From NCBI GenBank assembly GCA_014191855.1, contig BJHF01000002.1, positions 1 through 64,000 of the forward strand: a stretch of DNA of 64,000 nucleotides, given 5' to 3'. Shown here one piece after another: positions 43,627 to 52,981 of this stretch. This stretch comes from Deltaproteobacteria bacterium (GTDB lineage Bacteria; Myxococcota_A; UBA796; SXON01). The position numbers and the translations under genes are program-made. The notes beneath the pieces are model-generated. The model had not been told where the DNA came from, searched no databases, and saw nothing but the letters and a program-made list of their open reading frames with translations. How positions within the stretch are numbered: the stretch's first letter is position 1; each line of letters begins with the position of its first letter.

Positions 43627-45450
43627 CTACTTGGCCTCCGTGACCTGATGGTGCCGGATGGCCGTGAGGACCTCGGCGATCTTGAATGCCTGACCTTGAA
43701 CCTTGGGGATCGAAACGCAATCGACGAGGCTCTGCTCGCGCAGGAGCTTCACCAGCTGCCCGAGGTTCATCTCGGGGACGATGACCCGACCGTAGTGGCC
43801 GAGCAACCCCAGCAGGTTGGCGGGGAGCGGGTGGATGTGTCGAACGTGGGCGTGAGCGACCCGCAGGCCCTCGCGCCGCGCCATGTCGACCGCAACGCGG
43901 ATGGCACCGAAGGTGCTGCCCCATCCGACGACCAGCAGACCATCCGGATCGCCGTGTACTTCGACATCGGGCACCTTGATCCCAGCGACCTTGGCGGCGC
44001 GGGTCTTCACCATCAGCTCGTGGTTGAGCGGCTCGTAGGACACGTTGCCGGTGCCCTCCGCCTTCTCGATGCCGCCGATGCGGTGCTCAAGGCCGGGCGT
44101 TCCCGGGCGAACCCAGGGGCGGGCGAGCGTTTCGGGGTTGCGGCTGTAGGCCTTGAAGCCCGCCGTTTCGGTGTGGAAGCTGACGGGGAACGCCGGGATG
44201 TTGTCCACGTTCGGCACGCGCCAGGGCTCGCTGCCGTTGGCGAGGTATCCGTCCGTCAGCAGGATCACGGGCGTCATGTAGGTGACGGCGATGCGGACCG
44301 CCTCAACCGCCATCTCGAAGCAATCCGAGGGGGTGGACGCCGCGATCACCGGGATCGGGCACTCGCCGTTGCGACCGTACACCGCTTGCAGCAGGTCGGA
44401 CTGCTCCGTCTTGGTGGGCAGGCCCGTCGAGGGGCCGCCGCGCTGGATGTTGACGATGACGAGGGGCAATTCGGTCATCACGGCGAGGCCCATGGCCTCC
44501 GTCTTGAGCGCCATGCCCGGGCCGGAGGTCGTCGTGAGCCCGAGGTGCCCGCCGAACGAGGCGCCGATGGCGCTGGTGATGGCCGCGATCTCGTCTTCCG
44601 CCTGGAAGGTGATCACCCCGTGGGCCTTGTAGCCGCTGAGGTAATGCAGGATGTCGCTCGCCGGGGTGATCGGGTAGCTACCCAGGAACAACGGAACGTT
44701 TGCCTTCGATGCGCCCACCACGAGACCGAGCGCGGCGGCCTGGTTGCCCATGATGTTCCGGTACAAGCCCGGCTCCTGCTTCATCGGCGCGACTTCGTAA
44801 CGGGAGGTGAACAGCTCCACCGTTTCCGCGTAGTTGAAGCCCGCCCGGAGCGCGCGAAGGTTTGCCTCGCGATACGGCTCTTTGAACTTGGCGTTGATCC
44901 AGCGCTCGGTGGTTTCCATCGGGCGGGAGTAGAGCCAGTAGGTCATGCCCAGCGCGTAGAAGTTCTTGCAGCGCTCCGTCTCCTTCCCGGAGAGGCCCAG
45001 CCCATCCACCGCGAGCTTGGTTTGACGGGCCAGATCGACGGAAACGACCTGGTAGTCGGAGAGCGAGCCATCTTCCAGCGGGTTGCTCGTGATGCCGGCT
45101 TTCTCGAACTCCCGGTCGATGAACTTCTCCTTGTTCGCGATGATGAGGCCGCCCTTCTTGAGGTCGGCGACGTTGGCCTTGAGCGCGGCCGGGTTCATCG
45201 CGATGATCGCCTCGGGCGCATCGCCCGGGGTGAAGATGTCGTGGCTGGCGAAGTGCAACTGAAAGCCCGACACGCCGGCCAGGGTGCCCGCCGGAGCGCG
45301 AATTTCGGCGGGGAAATCCGGGAAGGTGGCGAGGTCGTTACCGAGCAGCGCGGTGGTGTTCGTGAACTGACTGCCGACGATCTGCATGCCGTCGCCCGAG
45401 TCGCCGGCGAACCGGATCACAACGTGGTCAACGGACTGAACGGTTTTCAT
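43627..45450 (-). CDS. 2-oxoacid:ferredoxin oxidoreductase, fused gamma-alpha subunit (KorA-like)
   Basis: VVIRFAGDSGDGMQIVGSQFTNTTALLGNDLATFPDFPAEIRAPAGTLAGVSGFQ (gamma domain), then MGNQAAALGLVVGASKANVPLFLGSYPITPASDILHYLS. Confidence 0.94.
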   Translation of the reverse strand: MKTVQSVDHVVIRFAGDSGDGMQIVGSQFTNTTALLGNDLATFPDFPAEIRAPAGTLAGVSGFQLHFASHDIFTPGDAPEAIIAMNPAALKANVADLKKGGLIIANKEKFIDREFEKAGITSNPLEDGSLSDYQVVSVDLARQTKLAVDGLGLSGKETERCKNFYALGMTYWLYSRPMETTERWINAKFKEPYREANLRALRAGFNYAETVELFTSRYEVAPMKQEPGLYRNIMGNQAAALGLVVGASKANVPLFLGSYPITPASDILHYLSGYKAHGVITFQAEDEIAAITSAIGASFGGHLGLTTTSGPGMALKTEAMGLAVMTELPLVIVNIQRGGPSTGLPTKTEQSDLLQAVYGRNGECPIPVIAASTPSDCFEMAVEAVRIAVTYMTPVILLTDGYLANGSEPWRVPNVDNIPAFPVSFHTETAGFKAYSRNPETLARPWVRPGTPGLEHRIGGIEKAEGTGNVSYEPLNHELMVKTRAAKVAGIKVPDVEVHGDPDGLLVVGWGSTFGAIRVAVDMARREGLRVAHAHVRHIHPLPANLLGLLGHYGRVIVPEMNLGQLVKLLREQSLVDCVSIPKVQGQAFKIAEVLTAIRHHQVTEAK

Positions 45451-45539
45451 CAAACCTTCCCCTGGGAAGCCAAAGTGGACGCCCCTGCTATCACTCCGAC
45501 GGTGCGCGCGACACGCCCGGCGTCGGCCCGCTGGCGGAT

Positions 45540-46229
45540 ATGTGCGGAGGCGTGCCCCGCGACCCGACTGCCCTCGTGCTCGCCGACGAGCCTGGACCCC
45601 GTGCGCTGCGCGTGGCCGACGCACTGGGCGCTTCCATCGCCACGCTTGGAGAGGCCCGGCGCGCGGGCCGAGGCGCTACGCTCGTTTTTGCCTTCGCCGG
45701 CCTCGCCGACCTCCCGATGCTGGCGCTGCGTCTCGCTTCACTGCACCCCCGCGCTTTGATCGTGACACCGCTCGGAGCTCCAGGCTCCTTATCCCGCTGG
45801 AACGCCCCGATCGCGCGGTTCTGCTTTCCGTCCCAGGCCGCTGCCCGGCGATGGCTCCCGCACATCCCGCTCGGTCGCCTCGTCGTGGTGGAGCCCGGCC
45901 TGCCCGCCCTCGCGCCCCCTGACGGAGTGTTCGTCGCTTCCGCCGCGGATGCGTTGGACCTGGAGGCCATCGTCGCCGCCGCCGCCGCTGGCGCGGCCAT
46001 CGTAAGCCCGATCGCGCACGCGGCGCTCCCACCCGGTGCTGTCGTGAGCGACGACGTGGTCGCGGCCCGCGCGGCGCTGATTGCCGACCCCAGCCGGCTC
46101 CGCGCGCTGGGCCACCTGTCGCGGGAGTGGGCCGCCCGAGGGCGCAGCCCCGCCGATGAATCCGCCGCGATCCTGGCCTTGGCGGCGGAGGTGCGCTCGA
46201 TGTCCGCCCGGGGCGGCCGAGCTCGCTGA
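45540..46229 (+). CDS. GT-B glycosyltransferase-like protein lacking recognisable catalytic motifs (uncertain)
   Basis: RFCFPSQAAARRWLPHIPLGRLVVVEPGLPALAPP..LEAIVAAAAAGAAIVSPIAHAALPPGAVVSDD resembles a GT4 C-terminal half; weak. Confidence 0.45.
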   Translation: MCGGVPRDPTALVLADEPGPRALRVADALGASIATLGEARRAGRGATLVFAFAGLADLPMLALRLASLHPRALIVTPLGAPGSLSRWNAPIARFCFPSQAAARRWLPHIPLGRLVVVEPGLPALAPPDGVFVASAADALDLEAIVAAAAAGAAIVSPIAHAALPPGAVVSDDVVAARAALIADPSRLRALGHLSREWAARGRSPADESAAILALAAEVRSMSARGGRAR

Positions 46230-46258
46230 GCGGCGGACGAACCGGCTATGCTGGGCCG

Positions 46259-47977
46259 ATGCTCCTGATCTTGCTCGCCGCCTGCCCGGATCCCCAAAGC
46301 TCCTACGTGCCCGACGTCACGGAGGTGGACACGGCGCCCGAGGACACGGGAGAGGCGCTCGCCCCGCTCGAGCACTGCGGCGAGCTCGCCGGGGATGCAA
46401 CCTGGGTGGCCACCCGGCGCCACGTCGTGACCTGCGACGTGACCGTGAGCAGCGGTACGCTCACGGTAGAGGCGGGCGCAACCGTGAGCTTTGACGAGAA
46501 TACTTCACTCGCCGTGGGCACGATGAACGCGGAGGCCTCCCTGGTGGTGGCGGGCGAAACGAACGGCGTGGTCTTCGCCCCCTCCGGCGATGTGGCTTGG
46601 GGCGGCCTCGACATCGGGGACACCGCTCGCGGCGTTTCCATCGCGGGCCTCTCGATGAAGCAGAGTCGCAACGGAGTGAGCATCGCCGGGGCGGAAGTGG
46701 CGATCAACGGCCTGGCGATCGACGGTGCGGAGGACGCCTGCGGGCTCTCCCTCAAGTACGGCGCGCGGCTCGCGGCAGGATCTGCGGGATTGGCCGTTAC
46801 CAACGCCGGAAGCTGGTCGGTGTGCGCAGAGGTGGCGACGGCGGACTCAATCCCCGCGGCGGCGAGCAGCTACACCGGCAACGCGCTCGACGGCGTGTAT
46901 TTGACCGGGAGCGTGATCGAGACCAGTGTATCCTGGGAAAACCTTGGTGTTCCCTACGTGGTCGCGGAGACGGTAGACGTTGCCGGCACCGCAGGCAGCC
47001 CGGCGGTGCTCAGCCTGACCGCGGGGGTGACGGTGCTCGTGGAGCGGGATCGTTCGCTCCGCTTCTCCCGAACCGGCGATGCGTCGCAGCTCGTGGTGCT
47101 CGGCACCGAGGCAGAGCCGGTGGTGATTGATGCCTACGGCGCGGACAACCCCGGCTTTTGGCGGGGTATCGAGGTAAGCCAAGGCGCCGACGAGGTGCGC
47201 CTGGCCTACGTGACCGTGAGCGGCGCAGGGGGGGATGGTGCAGGACTTCGCGTGGAGGACACGGCGTTGACCGTGGATCATGTCACGATCACGCTCTCGG
47301 GGGACAGCGGCATCGCGCTCGACGGCTCCGCAACGTTCACCCCCGAGAGCCAGGATCTGACCATCACCACGAGCGGCGGGGTGCCGCTCCTGCTGCCGGC
47401 GGCGGCCGTGCCCTCCATCCCGCTGGTCGGTCTGGCGCTGACCGGGAACACCGTGGATGCGGTGAAGGTGGACGGAGAAGCGGCCGTACCCGAGAGCGGA
47501 ACCTGGTCCGACCTGGGGGTGCCGTACTGGGTGGCGGATGACATCGAGATCGACGGAACTGCCGCTTCTCCATCCGTGATCACCGTGGCGGCTGGCGTGC
47601 GCCTGCTCTTTGAGAACGACACCGGACTGTACGTCGGCAAGTCTGGCGCCGCCGGTCTGGTCGTGGAGGGCACGGAAGCCGCGCCGGTGAGCTTCTTGCC
47701 GTGGTCGGCGAACACCCCCGGCGCCTGGGCGGGGATCGGCGTGTACGACAACGTGGTGGATGCGTCGATGATCCTTACGAACGCCGAGGTGGGCTACGCG
47801 GGGGGCAACACGCTGAAAGGCAACTTGCACGTCGTGGATGCGTCGCCCACGCTCACCAACGTGGCGATCCACGACGGGCTGGAGTGGGGGATCTACCTCT
47901 CGGGGGACTCCGCACCGGTGCTCGCCGGGGTGACGTACACCGATAACGAGGCTGGAACGTGCAACGCTTGCGAGTGA
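46259..47977 (+). CDS. right-handed parallel beta-helix-like surface lipoprotein
   Basis: MLLILLAAC lipobox; repeated WRGIEVSQGADEVRLAYVTVSGAGGDGAGLRVEDTALTVDHVTITLSGDSGIALDG pattern. Confidence 0.72.
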   Translation: MLLILLAACPDPQSSYVPDVTEVDTAPEDTGEALAPLEHCGELAGDATWVATRRHVVTCDVTVSSGTLTVEAGATVSFDENTSLAVGTMNAEASLVVAGETNGVVFAPSGDVAWGGLDIGDTARGVSIAGLSMKQSRNGVSIAGAEVAINGLAIDGAEDACGLSLKYGARLAAGSAGLAVTNAGSWSVCAEVATADSIPAAASSYTGNALDGVYLTGSVIETSVSWENLGVPYVVAETVDVAGTAGSPAVLSLTAGVTVLVERDRSLRFSRTGDASQLVVLGTEAEPVVIDAYGADNPGFWRGIEVSQGADEVRLAYVTVSGAGGDGAGLRVEDTALTVDHVTITLSGDSGIALDGSATFTPESQDLTITTSGGVPLLLPAAAVPSIPLVGLALTGNTVDAVKVDGEAAVPESGTWSDLGVPYWVADDIEIDGTAASPSVITVAAGVRLLFENDTGLYVGKSGAAGLVVEGTEAAPVSFLPWSANTPGAWAGIGVYDNVVDASMILTNAEVGYAGGNTLKGNLHVVDASPTLTNVAIHDGLEWGIYLSGDSAPVLAGVTYTDNEAGTCNACE

Positions 47978-48408
47978 TGGGGCTCCTGCTGATCGTGGGG
48001 TGTGCCACCGACGACACGGGCGATTCCGGCAGCGGCGAGACGGGCGCAGAACCCGCCGACCCCAACGCGCCAGTGGTGGAGAGCGCAGAGGTGAGCTGCT
48101 ACCTCCATGAAACGGGCGAAACCTATGTGCAGTGGACCGCAGGGGCGACGGCCACCGACAAGCAGGGGCTCTCCACCATCGAGACGATCGGCCGCATCGA
48201 GGTGAGCGACGCGGGCGGGGCCATCGGCACCCAGATCCTCGTATGCGCCGACGGCGCCTGCACCGGGAGCTGGCGCGACGGCGACATGGACATCGAATGC
48301 GACGCTGTGGCGGTGACCACCTACGACTTCGCGTTCATCGTGGTGGACATCGACGGACACGAGTCCGCCCCCCTGGTGGTTCACGCGGAGAAGACGACCG
48401 AGGGATGA
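47959..48408 (+). CDS. putative lipoprotein
   Basis: MQRLRVMGLLLIVGCATDDTGDSGSGETG lipobox and acidic linker; overlaps 3' end of preceding gene. Confidence 0.6.
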   Translation: MQRLRVMGLLLIVGCATDDTGDSGSGETGAEPADPNAPVVESAEVSCYLHETGETYVQWTAGATATDKQGLSTIETIGRIEVSDAGGAIGTQILVCADGACTGSWRDGDMDIECDAVAVTTYDFAFIVVDIDGHESAPLVVHAEKTTEG

Positions 48409-48531
48409 TCGCCTGAAGGCGCCGCGAAGCCGCGGCGACAAGCCTGGAGCCGCCAGTGAGCAGGGCGCGAAGCCGGCCTGACCACGCGACCGGGAGCCCG
48501 GCCTCGCCCGAACGGGCTAAAGGCGCCCGAC

Positions 48532-48978
48532 ATGGACATCTCCGAGATCATGGCGATGCTGCCGCATCGCTACCCGTTCCTGATGATCGACCGCGTGCTT
48601 GAGCTCACGCCCGGCCAGAGGGTGGTTGCGCTCAAAAACGTCACGATCAACGAACCTCATTTTACCGGCCATTTTCCTGGGCAACCGGTGATGCCAGGCG
48701 TACTGGTGGTCGAGGCGATCGCGCAGGCGTGCGGCGTCATGGCCATGTCGGCGCACCCCTCGTTCAAGGAGCGACCGCTGTTTCTGCTGGGCCTCGATGG
48801 CATTCGCTTCCGGCAGCCGATCCGTCCTGGCGACCAGCTCCGAATTACCGTGGTGAAAGCCTCTGAACGACGCGGCATTTGGTTTTTCGAGGCCGATGTG
48901 ACCGTAGACGGCAAGACGGTTGTCGAAGGCAAGGTGATGGCCACCGTGATCGTCGACAAACCCGGAAGCACCCCATGA
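48532..48978 (+). CDS. fabZ: 3-hydroxyacyl-[acyl-carrier-protein] dehydratase FabZ
   Basis: MDISEIMAMLPHRYPFLMIDRVLEL..ALKNVTINEPHFTGHFPGQPVMPGVLVVEAIAQACGVM. Confidence 0.96.
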   Translation: MDISEIMAMLPHRYPFLMIDRVLELTPGQRVVALKNVTINEPHFTGHFPGQPVMPGVLVVEAIAQACGVMAMSAHPSFKERPLFLLGLDGIRFRQPIRPGDQLRITVVKASERRGIWFFEADVTVDGKTVVEGKVMATVIVDKPGSTP

Positions 48979-49703
48979 TCCCCGCCTTGACCCTGCTCGC
49001 GCTCCACGCCTGCGACACCACCTCCGAGGAGAAGCCGTTCAACCACTTCGTGGACGTGTACCAGCCGATCCTCACGGTGAACGCCGGGGATACGCCGGCC
49101 CGCGGGCCACGGCTGCAGGTTTTGGCGCACGCCGAGCTGGTGGGGGCCTGCCGCGAGCTTCCGGAGCTTCGCGCGGACGTAAACGGTGTTCAGCTCAAGC
49201 GGCTGCACGGCAAGGTGGAGGATGGGAACTACGTATACGACCGTGACTGCAACGTGTACGAATTCGAGGGAGACGCCGCCTGGATCGCCGCGCTTCCGCC
49301 CAGCGAACTGCAGGTGATCACGGTGACCGACGGGGTGACCAGCGTATCGGCCACAACGCGCAACCTCTTCGCCAAACCGGCGTTGACGATTGAGAACCCA
49401 GCGGTGGCCGCCGGGTCGGAGGTGGTGCTGAAGTGGGCGCCGGGCGGCGACGTGGTGAACGAGAAGGCGCCTGTTTCGGTGAGCCTCAAGGCGGCGGATC
49501 TCGACGCGATCGTGCTCACCGACGTGAAGGCCACCGCGGAGTCCATCACCTTCACCCTGCCTGCTGAGCTGAAGGGCGAGGTGAGCGTAGACTTGCGCGG
49601 CACCCGCGCGTTCAACCCGCCCGTCGTCGCGTGCACAAGCCTCAGCAAGTGCGAGGTTTCCCGTGCCTTCGTGATCGAGCCCGTTACGCTCAACGTGAAG
49701 TAG
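48975..49703 (+). CDS. putative exported protein, unknown function
   Basis: MIPALTLLALHACDTTSEEK lipobox-like start; ATGA overlap with fabZ. Confidence 0.58.
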   Translation: MIPALTLLALHACDTTSEEKPFNHFVDVYQPILTVNAGDTPARGPRLQVLAHAELVGACRELPELRADVNGVQLKRLHGKVEDGNYVYDRDCNVYEFEGDAAWIAALPPSELQVITVTDGVTSVSATTRNLFAKPALTIENPAVAAGSEVVLKWAPGGDVVNEKAPVSVSLKAADLDAIVLTDVKATAESITFTLPAELKGEVSVDLRGTRAFNPPVVACTSLSKCEVSRAFVIEPVTLNVK

Positions 49704-49713
49704 GCGCGCCGCA

Positions 49714-51165
49714 ATGAGCGAGCTTCGCCCGAGCGGACCGCTCGCCATGCTCGAAGCGCTCGGCAACCGCCTGCCGGATCCCGTGGTGCTCTTTGGGATC
49801 GTGGCCGCGAGCATCGCCATCGCTTCGGCCGCGCTCGCGGGCGTGTCGGTGGAGGATCCGCTTGGGCACGGGCCGGTGGCGGTAGCGAGCCTGCTCGATC
49901 CCGACCTGTTTCGGCGAATCTGGACGGACTCGGTGAAGAACTTCGCAGCCTTCCCGCCGCTCGGGAGCGTACTAGTGGCGGTGATGGGGATCGGGGTCGC
50001 GGAGCGGAGCGGGCTGATCGCGGCGGTGCTGGGTCGTGCGGTTCGTCGGGTACCCCCTTCCCTGTTGACGGCAGCGATGTTCTTCGTGGGGGCAAACGGG
50101 GCGCTCGCCTCCGACGCGAGCTTCGTGGTGCTCGTGCCGCTGGGCGCGACGCTATGGGCACGGGCGGGGCGCCACCCGCTCGCCGGCATGACCATGGCCT
50201 ACGCGGCGGTGAGCGGCGGATACGGGGCGAACCTCCTGGTGACTGCGCTGGACCCGCTCCTTGCGGGGCTCACGGAGAGCGCAGCGCGGCTCGTGGACCC
50301 TACCGCAAGCGTTTCCGCCACCTGCAACTGGTACTTCAACATCGCGAGCGTGTTCGTGGTCACGATCACCGGAGCGATGGTGGCGCCGTTTGTGGAGCGC
50401 CGGTTCGGGACCTGGACGCCCCGGGTGGAGGACGACGAGGCGAGTACGGGAGGACCGATCATGCCGGCGCTGCTCGCGGGTGTCGCGACCGTGTGCGTGC
50501 TTGCGGTCATCGCGATGACGGCCATCCGCGCCGAAGATGGGAGCTGGAAACCCGTGTATGACAGCATCGTGATCCTGATCGCGATCGCCGCGCTCGTACC
50601 CGGCCTGGTGTACGGGTGGACGAACGGGACGGTACGATCGAGCCAGGACGCCGCGAAGCTGGCGGGGGACGCCGCGGGCGGCCTCGGCGGCTACATCGTG
50701 CTCGCGTTCGCCGCGGCCCAATTCATCGCGTGGTTCAACTGGTCGAACCTCGGGATGGTGAGCGCGGTGCGGGGGGCGGAGGCGCTCCGCGGGTTCGGCC
50801 TGGGACCGACGACGCTCCTCGCCGCGTTCGTGCTGCTCAGCGGCGTGGTGAACGTGCTGATCGCGAGCGCTTCGGCCAAATGGGCGCTGATGGCGCCTCT
50901 TTTTGTGCCGATGCTGCTGCTGCTCGGCGTCGAGCCCGCAACGACGCAGGCGGCGTACCGGGTGGGCGACGCGGTAACGAACGTGATCACGCCGCTCATG
51001 CCGTACATGCCCATCGTGCTCGTGACCGCACGCCGGTACGTTCCGGGCGCCGGCCTCGGTACGATCCTTGCCGCGCAAGTGCCTTTTGCCGTGGTGTGGG
51101 GCGTGGCGTGGACAGCGCTCTTGTTGACGTGGGACGCGGCGGGGTGGCCGTTGGGGCTGGGGTAG
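49714..51165 (+). CDS. AbgT family transporter
   Basis: MLEALGNRLPDPVVLFGIVAASI, GVAERSGLIAAVLGRAV, FFVGANGALASDASFVVLVPLGA, ASAKWALMAPLFVPMLLLLGVEPATTQAAYRVGDAVTNVITPLMPYMPIVL. Confidence 0.92.
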   Translation: MSELRPSGPLAMLEALGNRLPDPVVLFGIVAASIAIASAALAGVSVEDPLGHGPVAVASLLDPDLFRRIWTDSVKNFAAFPPLGSVLVAVMGIGVAERSGLIAAVLGRAVRRVPPSLLTAAMFFVGANGALASDASFVVLVPLGATLWARAGRHPLAGMTMAYAAVSGGYGANLLVTALDPLLAGLTESAARLVDPTASVSATCNWYFNIASVFVVTITGAMVAPFVERRFGTWTPRVEDDEASTGGPIMPALLAGVATVCVLAVIAMTAIRAEDGSWKPVYDSIVILIAIAALVPGLVYGWTNGTVRSSQDAAKLAGDAAGGLGGYIVLAFAAAQFIAWFNWSNLGMVSAVRGAEALRGFGLGPTTLLAAFVLLSGVVNVLIASASAKWALMAPLFVPMLLLLGVEPATTQAAYRVGDAVTNVITPLMPYMPIVLVTARRYVPGAGLGTILAAQVPFAVVWGVAWTALLLTWDAAGWPLGLG

Positions 51166-51168
51166 CGC

Positions 51169-52125
51169 CTACCGAATCTTTCCCTCCACGAACGGCACTT
51201 CCATGCACTTCTCGTGGTTGATGGGGCCGTGCCCGAAGTAGCCCTTCTCGCCGAACAGCTCCCCGTGGTCGGCCGTGATCGTGATGTAGGTGTTGTCCGG
51301 CACCAGATCGTACAGCTCTTCCAGCGTGCGGTCCACGAAGCGCACGGCCTCGACTTGCCGGGCGTGCAGCTCCTTCATCTTGTCGTCATCGAAGAAGCGC
51401 GGCGCCTCCGAAGCGTGGACAAGCCCGCCTGCCCGCACGTGATCGTCGAGGTGTTTGAACACGCCGTTCACGCCGCTGATGCGCGGCCAGGTGTTCTCCG
51501 GCTCCTCCACCGTGGCGTAGGGGTAGTGCGTTTCCCCGGCGTTGAGCACGAAGAAGCTTGGGCGCTCCTCATAGAACTTCATCTTGCGGTACATCGCCTG
51601 CACGTCGTTGTGGTGCGGCATGAGCGCGTAATCGTCGAAGTCGCGGTTGATCGGCGTGGCGGGGTTCAGCACGGGCATGGAGACGAACATGTTGGTTCGG
51701 TAACCAAGGTTGTTCCTCAGGTAGCTCGGGAGCCAGAGGCCAGGGACCATCTTGCCGAACTCGATGCTGTCTACATTGAAGCGCTCCTTGAACCGGAGGA
51801 AGTCGTCCTTGTAGTACTCGGAGGCGTACACGTGCTTCGGTGAGCTGTGCGGCAACAGGCCGATGAGCAGATTGTAGTGGCTGGGCGAGGTCCACGTGGC
51901 GTAGGACCAGCGCTTCTGGACTTCGCCGAGCTTGCCCGCGAGCTTGGGCTTCGCCTTCACGAAGCTGTCGAATCGACAACTGTCGAGTACGAGGATGACG
52001 TAATTGTTCGCGTTCTCGGGCGGCGTTGGGCGGGTGGCCACAGGCAGCGGCTCCGCCACCGGCGCCGCCGTTGTGGGCTCGCTCCCCGGGCGCAGGCGCT
52101 GGCGGAGGCGGTCGAAGAGGGGCAT
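51169..52125 (-). CDS. sulfatase/alkaline-phosphatase superfamily hydrolase
   Basis: NYVILVLDSCRFDSF..YATWTSPSHYNLLIGLLPHSSP..NTYITITADHGELFGEKGYFGHGP; ATG at 52125. Confidence 0.82.
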   Translation of the reverse strand: MPLFDRLRQRLRPGSEPTTAAPVAEPLPVATRPTPPENANNYVILVLDSCRFDSFVKAKPKLAGKLGEVQKRWSYATWTSPSHYNLLIGLLPHSSPKHVYASEYYKDDFLRFKERFNVDSIEFGKMVPGLWLPSYLRNNLGYRTNMFVSMPVLNPATPINRDFDDYALMPHHNDVQAMYRKMKFYEERPSFFVLNAGETHYPYATVEEPENTWPRISGVNGVFKHLDDHVRAGGLVHASEAPRFFDDDKMKELHARQVEAVRFVDRTLEELYDLVPDNTYITITADHGELFGEKGYFGHGPINHEKCMEVPFVEGKIR

Positions 52126-52167
52126 GGCTCCGGGTATCTTGTTAGCGAGGGCCCCGCCGGAGCGAGC

Positions 52168-52971
52168 ATGGCCATCCACCCCACCGCCATCGTAGACCCC
52201 CGCGCCCAGCTTGGCGCGGACGTCGAGCTGGGTCCGTACGCCGTGATCGAAGGGGCGGTGAAGCTCGGCGCGCGGGTGCAGGTTCATGCGCACGGGATGG
52301 TGCGCGGCGACACGGAGATCGGCGCGGACTCGAAGGTGTACTCCTTCGCCTGCATCGGCGGGGATCCTCAGGATCTCAAATACCGCGGGGAGCCCACCCG
52401 CCTCGTGGTGGGCGAGCGCAACAGTTTTCGCGAGTTCACGACGGTGAACCGCGGTACGGCCAGCGGCGGCGCGATCACCCGGATCGGGAACGACAACCTG
52501 TTCATGGCGAACACGCACGTGGCGCACGACTGCACGGTGGGAGATCACTGCGTGTTCGCGAATTCCGTCGCGATCGCCGGGCACGTTACCATCCAGGATC
52601 GGGTCGTTCTTGGCGGACTTGCGGCGGTTCACCAGCAGGGCCGCATCGGGCGCTGCGCGATGGTCGGCGGCGGTGGGATGGCGGCGCAAGACGTGCCGCC
52701 GTTCACGATCGCGCAGGGGGATCGGGCGCGGCTGGTCGGGCTCAACGTCGTGGGCTTGCGTCGCGCGGGGTTCTCGCGCGAGGTGATGTCGGCGTTGAAG
52801 AACGCGTATCGCGAGCTCTTCCAGGCGGGAATGCCGTTGCGGATCGCGGCTGAGCAGGTGCGGGCGTTCTACAATGACGTGCCGGAAGTGATCGAGCTGG
52901 TGGACTTTTTGGAGACCAGCCAGCGCGGCATCTGCCGGTCCGTGGGCGCGCCCGACGCGGCCGACGAGTAA
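52168..52971 (+). CDS. lpxA: acyl-ACP--UDP-N-acetylglucosamine O-acyltransferase LpxA
   Basis: MAIHPTAIVDPRAQLGADVELGPYAVIEGAVKLGARVQVHAHGMVRGDTEIGADSKVYSFACIGGDPQDLKYRGEPTRLVVGERNSFREFTTVNRGT hexapeptide repeats. Confidence 0.96.
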   Translation: MAIHPTAIVDPRAQLGADVELGPYAVIEGAVKLGARVQVHAHGMVRGDTEIGADSKVYSFACIGGDPQDLKYRGEPTRLVVGERNSFREFTTVNRGTASGGAITRIGNDNLFMANTHVAHDCTVGDHCVFANSVAIAGHVTIQDRVVLGGLAAVHQQGRIGRCAMVGGGGMAAQDVPPFTIAQGDRARLVGLNVVGLRRAGFSREVMSALKNAYRELFQAGMPLRIAAEQVRAFYNDVPEVIELVDFLETSQRGICRSVGAPDAADE

Positions 52972-52981
52972 CGTCGCCCCG

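Noticed and set aside
43648-45759. 703-aa ORF antisense to the KorA-like gene
   Set aside because: Same high-GC shadow-ORF effect; the minus-strand frame encodes an unmistakable oxidoreductase.
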